Source: Acidobacteriota bacterium (GTDB lineage Bacteria; Acidobacteriota; Terriglobia; Acidiferrales; UBA7541). Taken from it: 64,000 nucleotides of DNA. Below, in pieces: positions 51,810 through 60,093 of the stretch. Numbering within the stretch: the first letter of the stretch is position 1; every line of letters begins with the position of its first letter. The notes under the pieces were generated by a model, which saw only the letters and a list, made by a program, of their open reading frames with translations, did not search any database and was not told the DNA's origin. The position numbers were made by a program, and so were the translations under genes. The stretch covers positions 62,001-126,000 of the forward strand of contig JABCZG010000001.1 in NCBI GenBank assembly GCA_013289835.1, written 5' to 3'.

Positions 51810-52772
51810 CTAGAGGGTGAGTTTCAGGCGGCTCATGCCACGGTCGACCAGCATGACGGCGCCGATGACCATGGCGGCGGAGAGGAGCACGTTGAGCGTG
51901 ACGACTTCATTGGCGAAGAGCCAGCCCAGCAGGACGGCGACGATGGGGTTGATGTAGGTGTGGGTGGCGACGAAGGTGGGTGAGTAGTGCTCGAGGAGCC
52001 AGTTATAGGCGGTGAAGGCTACGACGGAGCCAAAGAGGATGAGGTAGGTGAGGGCGAGCCAGGAGCGCGTGGAGACGGACGAGAGAGAGAAGCCGCGGTA
52101 CTCGCCGACCAGAGTGCCGACAAAGAGAAGTTGGAAGGAACCCGCCAGGAGAGAGAGCGCGGATAAGAGAAGCGGGTGGCCGGAAAGATGCGACTTCCGG
52201 GAATAGATGATTCCGACGGACCAGGATATCGCGCCGACTACGACGGCGAGAGAACCGACGAAGACGCCGGGACCGGAATTTAGAGCGCTTCGGCCCATTA
52301 GCAAGCCGACGCCGCCGAAGCCCAGAGCGATTCCGGCGAGAAGTTTTGCATTCCAGTGCCACTGTTTGCTCACGATGGCAGAGAGCAAGAAGACCCAGAT
52401 CGGCTCGGAGGCGATCAGCAGAGAGGCTAGGCCGGAGGGGACTCTTTGTTCGGCCCAGTGGAGCGTGCCGTGGCCGATGAGGAAAAAGAAAAAACCGATG
52501 ATGGAGCTGGCACGGATTTGCGCCCAGGTGGGCCGGAGGCCCTTGGCCAGGCACCATGCGAGGAGAATCGCGCCGGCAGTGAGATGACGGAGGCCGGCGG
52601 TGTAGAGCGGGGGGATGGTTTCCACGGCGTAACGAATGGCGAGATAGGTGGAACCCCAGATGAGGTAGATGGAGAGAAAGGAAAAGATGACGGTGGCGCG
52701 GTGCCAGCGGGGATGCGCGGCGGGCACGGATTTGGAAAGTTGCTGGACGGCGACAGTGGAGTTGGCGGACAT
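51810..52772 (-). CDS. EamA-family (DMT) exporter
   Basis: 320 residues with about ten hydrophobic helices in two EamA halves. The YedA/RhaT-like signature IYLIWGSTYLAIRYAVETIPP is at about residue 35 and the second half has LTYLILFGSVVAFTAYNWLL and HTYINPIVAVLLGWLFANE. It exports metabolites or amino acids; the substrate is unknown. It is divergent from the CGNR-type regulator across a region with palindromes, so the regulator probably controls it. Confidence 0.9.
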   Translation of the reverse strand: MSANSTVAVQQLSKSVPAAHPRWHRATVIFSFLSIYLIWGSTYLAIRYAVETIPPLYTAGLRHLTAGAILLAWCLAKGLRPTWAQIRASSIIGFFFFLIGHGTLHWAEQRVPSGLASLLIASEPIWVFLLSAIVSKQWHWNAKLLAGIALGFGGVGLLMGRSALNSGPGVFVGSLAVVVGAISWSVGIIYSRKSHLSGHPLLLSALSLLAGSFQLLFVGTLVGEYRGFSLSSVSTRSWLALTYLILFGSVVAFTAYNWLLEHYSPTFVATHTYINPIVAVLLGWLFANEVVTLNVLLSAAMVIGAVMLVDRGMSRLKLTL

Positions 52773-52839
52773 GGGATCACCTGTGAGCGGCAGGACGCGG
52801 CACAGCGCCGGCCTGAAAGCAATGGTTGCTGTAATGGGT

Positions 52840-52914
52840 TAATGCTGTTACGCTCATTACGTAACCCTAGTTGATTCCGTGTAACGAGTCAACTACTTTT
52901 ATCTCATTACGTCA
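52840..52914. promoter_or_regulatory. divergent promoter with TTAC palindromes
   Basis: GTTACGC, CATTACGTAAC (with the TTACGTAA palindrome at 52857-52864), GTGTAAC and CATTACGTCAATG recur between the EamA gene and the CGNR gene. The reiterated ATTACG/GTAAC half-sites look like a regulator's operator, most simply that of the CGNR protein. Confidence 0.5.
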
Positions 52915-53493
52915 ATGACACGCGACCACATTTTCCACGAGCACGGATTCGGCAAGGTGGCTCCCTGGGTGGACCTCGTCAACAGCGAGGAATGGGATGG
53001 CTTCGGGAAACGCAAGGACCATCTTGCGGACCCTTACTGGATCGATGCATTTCTCAAGCATTGGAAGCTGCATCCCGCTCAATCGAACCACCCTCCTCGC
53101 CGCGAATTGCTTCAATTGCGCGACGTGCTGCGGCGCGCAGCTGGGAAATTCTCCGTTGGACGATCTCTTAGCCGGCAAGAACTCTCCAAACTGAACCGTG
53201 CTTTGAACGTACCGACTCGGCAGAAGCTCGTCCAGCACCAAAATGGTTTTCGGTCCGAGGTCGTTCCGGTAAGGAGTGATTGGAGTTGGGTGGTCGCGAG
53301 GATTGCGGCGTCGCTCGGCGAGATGTTGGCGAATGGTGATGTGGAGCGCGTCAAGATCTGCGCCAATGGGGACTGCCGATGGGTTTTTTATGATCCGACG
53401 AAGGCGAGGATTAAGCGGTGGTGCAAGGACAGCACTTGCGGAAACCGCGCGCGGGTGAGGCGGGCACGAGCGGCGGAGAAAAGAACGGCTTAG
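52915..53493 (+). CDS. CGNR zinc-finger regulator
   Basis: 192 residues. The C-terminus holds CANGDCRWVFYDPTKARIKRWCKDSTCGNRARVRR (in pieces), the CGNR zinc-finger with its CGNR signature. The N-terminal two thirds have the ABATE-like stress-sensing domain (WVDLVNSEEWDGFGKRKD; ELLQLRDVLRRA). These proteins are predicted transcription factors for small-molecule stress. It is divergent from the EamA exporter gene. Confidence 0.88.
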   Translation: MTRDHIFHEHGFGKVAPWVDLVNSEEWDGFGKRKDHLADPYWIDAFLKHWKLHPAQSNHPPRRELLQLRDVLRRAAGKFSVGRSLSRQELSKLNRALNVPTRQKLVQHQNGFRSEVVPVRSDWSWVVARIAASLGEMLANGDVERVKICANGDCRWVFYDPTKARIKRWCKDSTCGNRARVRRARAAEKRTA

Positions 53494-53577
53494 CTCCAAG
53501 AGCTTCCTACATCCGCAGACTCGCGAACCTCCACGTTGAATCAAGTTTCAGAGTTTTTTGGACGGGCTCACAAAGCC

Positions 53578-53603
53578 GGACAGACAGGAATGTCTGTCCT
53601 ACC
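53578..53603. repeat. REP-like hairpin after folE
   Basis: GGACAGACA-GGAA-TGTCTGTCC followed by TACC. Same architecture as 38166 and 40401. It overlaps the folE stop and lies between the convergent CGNR and folE genes. Confidence 0.55.
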
Positions 53604-54216
53604 CTTTAGAGGGACGGGCGAGGGCCAAGAATTCGTCGCGAGTTTGTTTGTTGTGGCGGAAGGCGCCGAGCATGGCGCTGGTTACGGCTTGGCCGTGCTG
53701 CTTTTCGACGCCGCGCATTTGCATGCAGAGGTGGCGGGCTTCGATGATCACGCCTACGCCCTGGGGAGCGATTTTTTCCTCGATGGCCTTCGCGATTTGA
53801 CTGGTGAGACGCTCCTGGATTTGCAGGCGGCGGGCGAACATGTTGACCAATCGCGCGATCTTACTGAGCCCGATGACGCGCTTTTCCGGCAAGTAGGCGA
53901 TGTGGGCTTTGCCGAAAAATGGAAGCAAGTGGTGTTCGCAGAGGCTGAAGAACTCGATGTCCTTGACGATAACCATTTCGTCGTAGGCCACGCTGAAGGT
54001 GGCGCCGTTCAGCACGTGGTCCACGTTCTGGTGATAGCCGCTGGTCAGGAACTTCAGGGCTTTTTCATAGCGCTCGGGGGTCTTGCGCAGGCCTTCGCGG
54101 TTGGGATCTTCGCCGACGAGCTTGATGATTTCGCGCATGTGGAAGGCAATGCGGCGCGCGTCGAGTTCCTTGGCGTCGATTTCGTTCAACAGAATTTCTT
54201 CCGTCGGTTTGGTCAC
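53599..54216 (-). CDS. folE: GTP cyclohydrolase I
   Basis: 205 residues with the zinc ligands Cys and His in [10 protein letters not shown] and the Cys in [11 protein letters not shown], and the active-site His pair in EHHLLPF. The start is GTG 54216, overlapping the stop of the upstream PTPS gene (GTGA). It makes 7,8-dihydroneopterin triphosphate from GTP. It is the last gene of an operon with two PTPS genes. Confidence 0.95.
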   Translation of the reverse strand: MTKPTEEILLNEIDAKELDARRIAFHMREIIKLVGEDPNREGLRKTPERYEKALKFLTSGYHQNVDHVLNGATFSVAYDEMVIVKDIEFFSLCEHHLLPFFGKAHIAYLPEKRVIGLSKIARLVNMFARRLQIQERLTSQIAKAIEEKIAPQGVGVIIEARHLCMQMRGVEKQHGQAVTSAMLGAFRHNKQTRDEFLALARPSKG

Positions 54217-54653
54217 TGGCGATTCCCTTCTGAGTTTTCTCCGGAGTATTCGAAACTATTTTTTCCGGTTTCTTCGATGCGGATGCGTTCGAGCTTCGCG
54301 CTAGGGAAGGATTTCAGGCGCTGAAAGATCTCGATGCACAAATTCTCGGTGGTGGGCACGGTGTCCCGGAATGCGGGGACATCTTCGTTGAGCGACTTGA
54401 GATCGAACTCATCGAGCATGTTGCGTTCGACATAGGCGTCGAGGTCGGCAAGATTGGCGATCATGCCGGTGGCCGGGTCGACGTTTCCGGAGACGGTGAC
54501 TTCCACGACGTAGTTGTGGCCGTGGCCGTAGGGATTGTTGCATTTCCCGAAGACGCGGCAATTCTCCTCTTCGGTTAGATGCGCGGAGTGGAGGCGATGT
54601 GACGCCGAAAAACGGTAGCGGCGGCCGAGTTCGATTTTGAGAGGGCTGCTCAT
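54213..54653 (-). CDS. 6-pyruvoyl-tetrahydropterin synthase family protein (copy 2)
   Basis: 146 residues from ATG 54653, coupled by ATGA to the gene before it and by GTGA to folE. The zinc site is FSASHRLH and GHGHNY, with Cys in [12 protein letters not shown] (C-x5-HGH spacing as in BH4-type PTPS). Where copy 1 has DHRHLN, this protein has FDLKSLN: the His of the Asp-His proton-relay pair is absent. A glutamate (RIRIEETG) is kept. It may catalyse a changed reaction. Confidence 0.85.
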   Translation of the reverse strand: MSSPLKIELGRRYRFSASHRLHSAHLTEEENCRVFGKCNNPYGHGHNYVVEVTVSGNVDPATGMIANLADLDAYVERNMLDEFDLKSLNEDVPAFRDTVPTTENLCIEIFQRLKSFPSAKLERIRIEETGKNSFEYSGENSEGNRQ

Positions 54654-55081
54654 GAGTTCCCTGGTGCGTTGGCGCCGTTTCGGAAGCAATCGGCGAAGAG
54701 ATCGGGCGACTCGTAGAGGCGCACGCGGTGCAATTTGCCCTGGGTGATTTTCGGCTCGAGCAACAGCCAAATCACGCGCGAGATATTTTCACACGTGGGG
54801 ATTTGGCCGGTGAGTTCCGGGACTTCGTAATTGAGATGGCGATGATCCATGCGCTGCATCACTTCGCGCTCCAAGATGTCTTTCAATTCCTTGAGATCGA
54901 GCACCATGCCGGTGACGGGGTCGGGCTCGCCTTCCACGGTGACTTCCAGGGTGTAATTGTGGCCGTGGCCATGGGGATTGTTGCACTTCCCAAAGATTCG
55001 ACGATTCTCCTCGGGGGACAGACTCGGATTGTTGTAGAAGTGTGAGGCCGAGAATTCGATTTTTCGCGTGAGAAGAATCAT
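54650..55081 (-). CDS. 6-pyruvoyl-tetrahydropterin synthase family protein (copy 1)
   Basis: 143 residues. Zinc ligands: H14 in FSASHF and the HGHGH segment (H39, H41); catalytic Cys33 in FGKCNNP; Asp-His pair in MDHRHLN; Glu in RLYESPD. All PTPS/QueD-type catalytic residues are present, so it probably converts dihydroneopterin triphosphate to pyruvoyl-tetrahydropterin or carboxytetrahydropterin. The start is ATG 55081, just after the glycosyltransferase gene. Confidence 0.88.
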   Translation of the reverse strand: MILLTRKIEFSASHFYNNPSLSPEENRRIFGKCNNPHGHGHNYTLEVTVEGEPDPVTGMVLDLKELKDILEREVMQRMDHRHLNYEVPELTGQIPTCENISRVIWLLLEPKITQGKLHRVRLYESPDLFADCFRNGANAPGNS

Positions 55082-55091
55082 AAGAGTTCTT

Positions 55092-56165
55092 TTATTTTAC
55101 CGCCCTGGGGGCTGGAATGGAGTATTCGCGGCCCTTCCATTCGATTCTTCCGCTCGCGTGGCTGCGATAGGAGGCCCAGAGCACGCCGACGTACAACACT
55201 ACCGCAGGGACATAATAAAAGATGAGGGAAAATGGGTATTGGTTACGAGCGAGGTCAAGGCCGTAGCTGGTTTGGCGGGCGATTAGGAACAGGACGGCGA
55301 TGAAAAGCAGGAAAGGATATTTCCATCCGGCGAGGAGGAGCAGAAAGGGGATCCAGGGCAGGCTGGATTCGGTTTCGCGAACGACGGTCCACGGCGTGCC
55401 GCCCATCAAGCGGTAGAGATTTTTCTTCCAGCCCTGCCACATGGCTTCGAACGAGCGATACATGCGGACACGGACGATGCCTTTGCCGGAGGCGAACCAG
55501 ACGCAATGGCCGGAGGATTTTGTGCGCAGGGCGATGGCGACGTCTTCGAGGATTTCGCCGGCGACGGCGGAGTGGCCGCCGATTTGGTCGTAGACATCGC
55601 GGCGGATCATCAGGAATTGGCCGTTTGCGGCGGCGGCGGGCGACTTTGGGTCATTCACGGCATCGTAGGAAAAGCGATTAGCGAGACGGAGATAGATGTA
55701 GGGAACCAGGGCTTTTTCGTACCAGGTGGCGGTGATCTGTTCGGGGGAAAATGAAACCAAGGCGGCGCTTTGTTCGGTGGCGATTTGGAGCGCTCGCGCG
55801 GCGGAGTTTGGTTTGTGCTCGGCGTCGGCGTCGGTGAAGAGCAGCCACGTGCCTTTGGCCTGCTGCGCGCCGAGCCAGAGGGCGTGGTTCTTGCCGGCCC
55901 AGCCGTCTGGCAGGTCATTGGCTTCGAGCAGACGCAGCATGGGAATTTTTTGCATTAGGACGCGGACTATGTTCGCGGTTCCATCGGTGGACTGATCGTT
56001 GACTACCAGGATTTCGGCAATTTCGGGCTGCCTTGCCAGCGATTCGACGCAGGTGGCGATGACTGCTTCCTCGTTGCGTGCGGGGATGATCGCGGAGACA
56101 GAGCCCGCAGCCAGCGCTCCAACGATGGTGCCGGCGGTTGATGGAGAGTGGTCGTCGCTGGTCAT
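55092..56165 (-). CDS. membrane glycosyltransferase family 2
   Basis: 357 residues. Residues about 20-250 are GT-A: VSAIIPARNEEAVIATCVES, LVVNDQSTDGTA, the DXD-like TDADAEHKP, and the acceptor region EILEDVAIALR with QGWKKNLYR. Three or four C-terminal helices follow (FLLLLAGWKYPFLLFIAVLFLI; FYYVPAVVLYVGVLW). It resembles HpnB/CrtQ-type glycosyltransferases linked to carotenoids or hopanoids. It is first in the pterin operon, ten bases from PTPS copy 1; whether it shares a pathway is unclear. Confidence 0.85.
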   Translation of the reverse strand: MTSDDHSPSTAGTIVGALAAGSVSAIIPARNEEAVIATCVESLARQPEIAEILVVNDQSTDGTANIVRVLMQKIPMLRLLEANDLPDGWAGKNHALWLGAQQAKGTWLLFTDADAEHKPNSAARALQIATEQSAALVSFSPEQITATWYEKALVPYIYLRLANRFSYDAVNDPKSPAAAANGQFLMIRRDVYDQIGGHSAVAGEILEDVAIALRTKSSGHCVWFASGKGIVRVRMYRSFEAMWQGWKKNLYRLMGGTPWTVVRETESSLPWIPFLLLLAGWKYPFLLFIAVLFLIARQTSYGLDLARNQYPFSLIFYYVPAVVLYVGVLWASYRSHASGRIEWKGREYSIPAPRAVK

Positions 56166-56228
56166 GGTGTTGTGGATGCGGAAGGGTCGTTTCCCCGTCG
56201 TGGGGCGGATGGGTTAGTATAGCATTCG

Positions 56229-56771
56229 ATGGCGATCCTTCGAAAAATTGCGGCTTGGGGCGTGGTGGCGATTGCCGCGCTGGTAGTGGTGTTTTTCGCG
56301 ATGCCATCGTACCGGCAGGGAGAGGCTTCGGTGGCGGGGAAGACGGCGGAGGATTTCTCGATCGAGCTTTCCGGGAAGCCGGGGCATCTTTCCGATTTCA
56401 AGGGCAAGGTAGTAGTGCTGAATTTCTGGGCGACGTGGTGCCCGCCGTGCGTGGAGGAGACTCCTGCGCTCAACAGGCTGCAAAAATATATTGCGTCGCG
56501 CAACGGGGTGGTACTGGGTGTGGCGGCGGATGAAGACCCGGCGGCTTATGAAAAATTTCTGCGGGATCAGGGCGTGATTTTCCCGACGTATCGGGATCCT
56601 TCTACGAAAGACAATCATTCGCCGATCGCGGGGGCGTATGGGACGTCGATGTATCCGGAAACGTATGTGATTGACCGGCGTGGAAAAATTGCGCGGAAGA
56701 TTATTGGGGTTCAGCAGTGGGATTCGCCGGAGATGCTGGCGTACTTCGATGCGATCCTCGGGCAGACATAA
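56229..56771 (+). CDS. TlpA-type thioredoxin-like protein
   Basis: 180 residues with an N-terminal membrane anchor (KIAAWGVVAIAALVVVFFAM). The thioredoxin/TlpA fold includes the redox motif WATWCPPCVEE, then GVAADEDPAAYEKFL, and the cis-Pro region TSMYPETYVID. It would act in the periplasm, reducing disulphides, for example in cytochrome-c maturation. It is divergent from the glycosyltransferase. Confidence 0.9.
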   Translation: MAILRKIAAWGVVAIAALVVVFFAMPSYRQGEASVAGKTAEDFSIELSGKPGHLSDFKGKVVVLNFWATWCPPCVEETPALNRLQKYIASRNGVVLGVAADEDPAAYEKFLRDQGVIFPTYRDPSTKDNHSPIAGAYGTSMYPETYVIDRRGKIARKIIGVQQWDSPEMLAYFDAILGQT

Positions 56772-56790
56772 GAGCAAAAACAAGAAAAAA

Positions 56791-56836
56791 TCTAACGCAG
56801 AGACGCAGAGTACCCAGAGGAAACGCGGAGAAGAGG
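56791..56836. repeat. ACGCAGAG-type repeat
   Basis: CTAACGCAGAGACGCAGAG followed by TACCCAGAGGAAACGCGGAG. Nearly the same as 47522. It lies between the convergent TlpA and permease genes; no terminator is seen. Confidence 0.55.
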
Positions 56837-56915
56837 TAGAAAACTGCACTACCGCTTTGCATGGATTTGCCGTGCTCGCACAATTGCGCGTGGCAACCTG
56901 GGCGATTCTGCAAGA

Positions 56916-58169
56916 TTATTCGTAGCGGAGGGCTTCGACGGGGTCGAGTTTGGCGGCTTGCATGGCGGGGAGCCAGCCGCTAATGACGCCGACGATAATC
57001 AGGATGGCGGTGGAGAGCATCATGGTGATGAAGGAAAGCTGGAGGTGGATGTCCACTTTGCCGGAGTCGTCCTCGTAGGCGGGGCCGAGGAATGGGAGCG
57101 TGCCGACGGCGGAAGTGATGGCCGCCGAAAGCAACATGCCGATGACGCCGGCAGCGAGCGTCATGACCAGGGCTTCGAGGAGAAACTGCCAACGAATGTG
57201 GGACTTTTTTGCGCCGAGGGCGCGGCGGAGGCCGATTTCGCGGACGCGTTCTTCGACGGAGACCAGCATGATGTTCATTACCCCGACGCCGCCGATGCCG
57301 AGGGTTAATGCGCCAACAAAAAAGAGCAAGGCTTCAATCCCGAGAGTGATTCCTTCGTAGATGGGCTTGAATTCTTCGCGGCCGAACATGGTGATGGCGC
57401 GCTTGTCGCTCGGAGAGAAGCGCTGACGGTTGGCGATGGCGGCGCGGAACTGCTGCATGGCGGCAGGTTCGAAGTTCGGCGCGACCGGTTCGAAGAGCAT
57501 GACGCTAGCGTAACGCGCGTCCCACAGGTCGCCCGCCGTTGTGTAGGGGATAAAAACAGATTCGTCGTCGCTGGTGAAATAGTTGCTGTCGGAGAATTTC
57601 GTGTCCATGGAGCCGACGACGATGAATTTTACACCGTCGATGCGGACGGTTTCTCCGATCGCGGGAGTACCGCTGAAGAGTTTTCTGCGCAGGATGGCGC
57701 CGAGAAAAGCCACGTGGCGGCGCTCGGCGATGTCCTCGGGAGAAATCCAACGGCCTTCGAGGGGAATTTCGTTGCGCATCTCGCCGTACTCGGGGTAGAC
57801 GCCGCGGATCGCGGTGTCCGAGAGGCGCTCGTCGTGCGTGATGCCCTTCCAGCGGACGGTTTCACGCGTGACGCGCTTGATCAGCGGGGATTGCGCTTTC
57901 ACCCAGTCGGCGTCTTCTTGTTCGAATCGTACCGCTTTGCCGGCACGCTCGCCGCCGGCTTGTTCGCTAGTCGTACCCGGCCAGCAGACCACCGCGCCTT
58001 TGCCGAAGACTTCAAATGTGTACATCAGTACGTTGCGAAAGCCTGAGCCGTAGCTGAGCAGCAAGGTGACTGCGACGATGCCCCAGGAGATGCCGGTCAT
58101 GGTGAGAAGGCTGCGGACGGGATTGCGTCCTAACGCTGCCCAGGCCTCTTTGAAGATCTCGGTTAGCAT
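56916..58169 (-). CDS. MacB/FtsX-type ABC permease (copy 2)
   Basis: 417 residues. The first helix (LLTMTGISWGIVAVTLLLSY) is followed by a large MacB-type periplasmic core domain, then three C-terminal helices with the FtsX signature (VGALTLGIGGVGVMNIMLVSVEERVREIGLRRALGAK in pieces) and WLPAMQAAKLDPVEALRYE. No nucleotide-binding domain. It works with a separate ATPase in tripartite efflux or mechanotransmission. It is a paralogue of 58815-60071 and lies downstream of it. Confidence 0.9.
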   Translation of the reverse strand: MLTEIFKEAWAALGRNPVRSLLTMTGISWGIVAVTLLLSYGSGFRNVLMYTFEVFGKGAVVCWPGTTSEQAGGERAGKAVRFEQEDADWVKAQSPLIKRVTRETVRWKGITHDERLSDTAIRGVYPEYGEMRNEIPLEGRWISPEDIAERRHVAFLGAILRRKLFSGTPAIGETVRIDGVKFIVVGSMDTKFSDSNYFTSDDESVFIPYTTAGDLWDARYASVMLFEPVAPNFEPAAMQQFRAAIANRQRFSPSDKRAITMFGREEFKPIYEGITLGIEALLFFVGALTLGIGGVGVMNIMLVSVEERVREIGLRRALGAKKSHIRWQFLLEALVMTLAAGVIGMLLSAAITSAVGTLPFLGPAYEDDSGKVDIHLQLSFITMMLSTAILIIVGVISGWLPAMQAAKLDPVEALRYE

Positions 58170-58190
58170 CGCTCTACTCCAAACGGTTCA

Positions 58191-58318
58191 CAGTTTTCAG
58201 TGTTCAGTTCTCAGTCAGAAAAGAGGGTATAAATAGGGCGTTATCATCTTTGTTCCCTCAATTCGCACCCGCCACTCTAACGGGTAGACAGCTTTCAGTA
58301 TTCAGTTGTAAATCAGAA
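58191..58318. repeat. CAGTTTTCAG-type repeats, left side of the four-helix gene
   Basis: CAGTTTTCAGTGTTCAGTTC then TCAGTCAG at 58191-58218, and GCTTTCAGTATTCAGTTG at 58290-58308. The inverted relative at 58781-58811 is on the other side of the gene at 58348. Confidence 0.6.
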
Positions 58319-58347
58319 GCGAATATAGATAATGGGTTATATCCGTT

Positions 58348-58704
58348 ATGCAGGATTATAGGCCATTGAAGGTGTGGCAGAAGAGCCATTCCCTCGCTTT
58401 GCGGATTTACTCGGCGACGGCCACATTTCCCGAACCGGAACGATACGGTTTGACCAGCCAGATGAGGCGTGCTGCGGCGTCCGTAGCGGCGAACATTGCG
58501 GAGGGTTGCGGCCGGGCTGGGCGGGCAGAACTTCGGCAATTCCTGTACACATCTTTCGGGTCCGCAAGCGAACTCGAATACTTTCTGCTGCTTGCGCGCG
58601 ACTTGCGATTCCTTACGGAGAAGCAGCAAGAGGCTCTTGACATGAGCGTTCGTGAAGTCAAGCGCATGCTCACCGGCCTTATTCAACGAGTGGAACAACA
58701 ATAA
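58348..58704 (+). CDS. four-helix bundle protein (23S rRNA intervening-sequence/S23 family)
   Basis: 118 residues. Typical of the S23/four-helix bundle family: PLKVWQKSHSLALRIYSAT, RYGLTSQMRRAAASVAANIAEGCGR and SASELEYFLLLARDL. The family is named after proteins inside rRNA insertions and includes Avd of diversity-generating retroelements; most members have no known function. It lies on the opposite strand between two permease genes, bracketed by inverted repeats, which suggests it came in as a unit. No reverse transcriptase is nearby. Confidence 0.9.
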   Translation: MQDYRPLKVWQKSHSLALRIYSATATFPEPERYGLTSQMRRAAASVAANIAEGCGRAGRAELRQFLYTSFGSASELEYFLLLARDLRFLTEKQQEALDMSVREVKRMLTGLIQRVEQQ

Positions 58705-58780
58705 AGCGCCGCCCGTCCCCGGCGAGTCCCGTTCTGTTGAAGGAAGCCACTTCATCGCAATCCAAAACTCTCTTTCTTCA

Positions 58781-58811
58781 CTGACAACTGAAAACTGTCC
58801 ACTGAAAACTG
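58781..58811. repeat. CAGTTTTCAG-type repeat, inverted copy
   Basis: CTGACAACTGAAAACTGTCC then ACTGAAAACTG, the reverse-complement form of the tract at 58191. It stands immediately before the end of the permease gene at 58815. Confidence 0.6.
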
Positions 58812-58814
58812 CTT

Positions 58815-60071
58815 CTAGCCTCCTGCCTCGAAACGTAATGCTTCGATGGGGTCGACGGAGGCGGCGCGGTTGGCCGGATATAGCGCGGACAAAACGGCAA
58901 TTAGCCCGAGTAAAGAGATGGAGAGGGCGCCTAGCTTCCAGCTGGCCAGGAGACCGGCGAAAAATGGGGGCATGGGGAGGAGATTGACTAGGGCGCAGAA
59001 ACCGTAGGAGAGGATTAAGCCGGTGCCGCCGCTCAGGGCGACGACGATTATGGTTTCGAGGAAGAATTGGCGGAGGATGGATTGGCGGGTGGCGCCCAGG
59101 GCTTTGCGGACGCCGATCTCGCGGGTGCGCTCGCGGACGGAGACGAGCATAACGTTCATGACGCCGAGGCCGCCGAGGAAGAGCGTGGCCACACCGACGG
59201 CGCCCATGAACACTTCCATGCCGACGATGATCATGCGGTTGGCTTCGGCGTTTTTCACGGTGTCCCAGATGCTTGCGGCTTCCTTGTCGCGAGGATCGAA
59301 ATTGTGAATGCGGCCGAGCGTGCGGCGGAGCTGCTTGACGCAATCGGCGTGCGTTTCGAGGGACCAGGGAGCGACGAGCAAGCGGTCCACGCTATGTTCG
59401 ACAGCAGGGGGCTTGTTGGGAAAATCGCGGCGCATGGCGTTGAAGGGGATGAAGATCTTGCGCACATCGGCGCCGTCGTAGCTGGAGTTTTGCTCTTTGG
59501 GCTTCATGACGCCGATGACGGTGTAGGGAATGCCGTTCATCCAAATGGACTGACCAAGGGCTTCGCGATCGGCGAAGAGCTGTTTCTTGGCGTCGCTGCC
59601 GAGGAAGGCGACGTTGCGGGCTTCGGCGTTGTCTTCGTCATTATAGAAGCGGCCTTCGGCAACGGTGATGCTGCGGATTTCTGTGAAAGGAGGAAGAGCG
59701 CCAACGGCTTGAATGTCGCCGCTGTTGAAGAGGCTGTGGACCTGAACGTTGTTGCCGAGCTCGGGCATGACGTATTTGCAAGCGGGGGCTTCCTTGGCAA
59801 CTTGAAGGTAGTCTTCTTCGGTCCAGCGAATGATGCGGCCGGAGCGCGTTCCACCGGCCTGCATACTGGTTCGGCCGGCGAAGACGATCATGACGTCCTT
59901 GCCAAAGGTTTCCTGATTTTTTTGAATGCCGACGCCAAGGCCTTCGCCGGCGGCGACCATGATGGTGATAGAGATGATGCCCCAGGCGATGCCGAACATG
60001 GTGAGCAAGGTGCGGCGCTTGTGGGCCCACAGGGTGGCCAGCGTATCTCGGAGTAAGTCCTGAAAGGACAT
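58815..60071 (-). CDS. MacB/FtsX-type ABC permease (copy 1)
   Basis: 418 residues with the same layout as the copy at 56916: N-terminal helix (RTLLTMFGIAWGIISITIMVAAG), a periplasmic core (VRKIFIPFNAM), then VFMGAVGVATLFLGGLGVMNVMLVSVRERTREIGVRKALGA (in pieces) and YPANRAASVDPIEALRFE at the end. It follows the adaptor gene by 22 bases, so the two form an efflux unit that lacks its ATPase in this window. Confidence 0.9.
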   Translation of the reverse strand: MSFQDLLRDTLATLWAHKRRTLLTMFGIAWGIISITIMVAAGEGLGVGIQKNQETFGKDVMIVFAGRTSMQAGGTRSGRIIRWTEEDYLQVAKEAPACKYVMPELGNNVQVHSLFNSGDIQAVGALPPFTEIRSITVAEGRFYNDEDNAEARNVAFLGSDAKKQLFADREALGQSIWMNGIPYTVIGVMKPKEQNSSYDGADVRKIFIPFNAMRRDFPNKPPAVEHSVDRLLVAPWSLETHADCVKQLRRTLGRIHNFDPRDKEAASIWDTVKNAEANRMIIVGMEVFMGAVGVATLFLGGLGVMNVMLVSVRERTREIGVRKALGATRQSILRQFFLETIIVVALSGGTGLILSYGFCALVNLLPMPPFFAGLLASWKLGALSISLLGLIAVLSALYPANRAASVDPIEALRFEAGG

Positions 60072-60093
60072 CGCACGCCGCCTTTAGTTTCCG

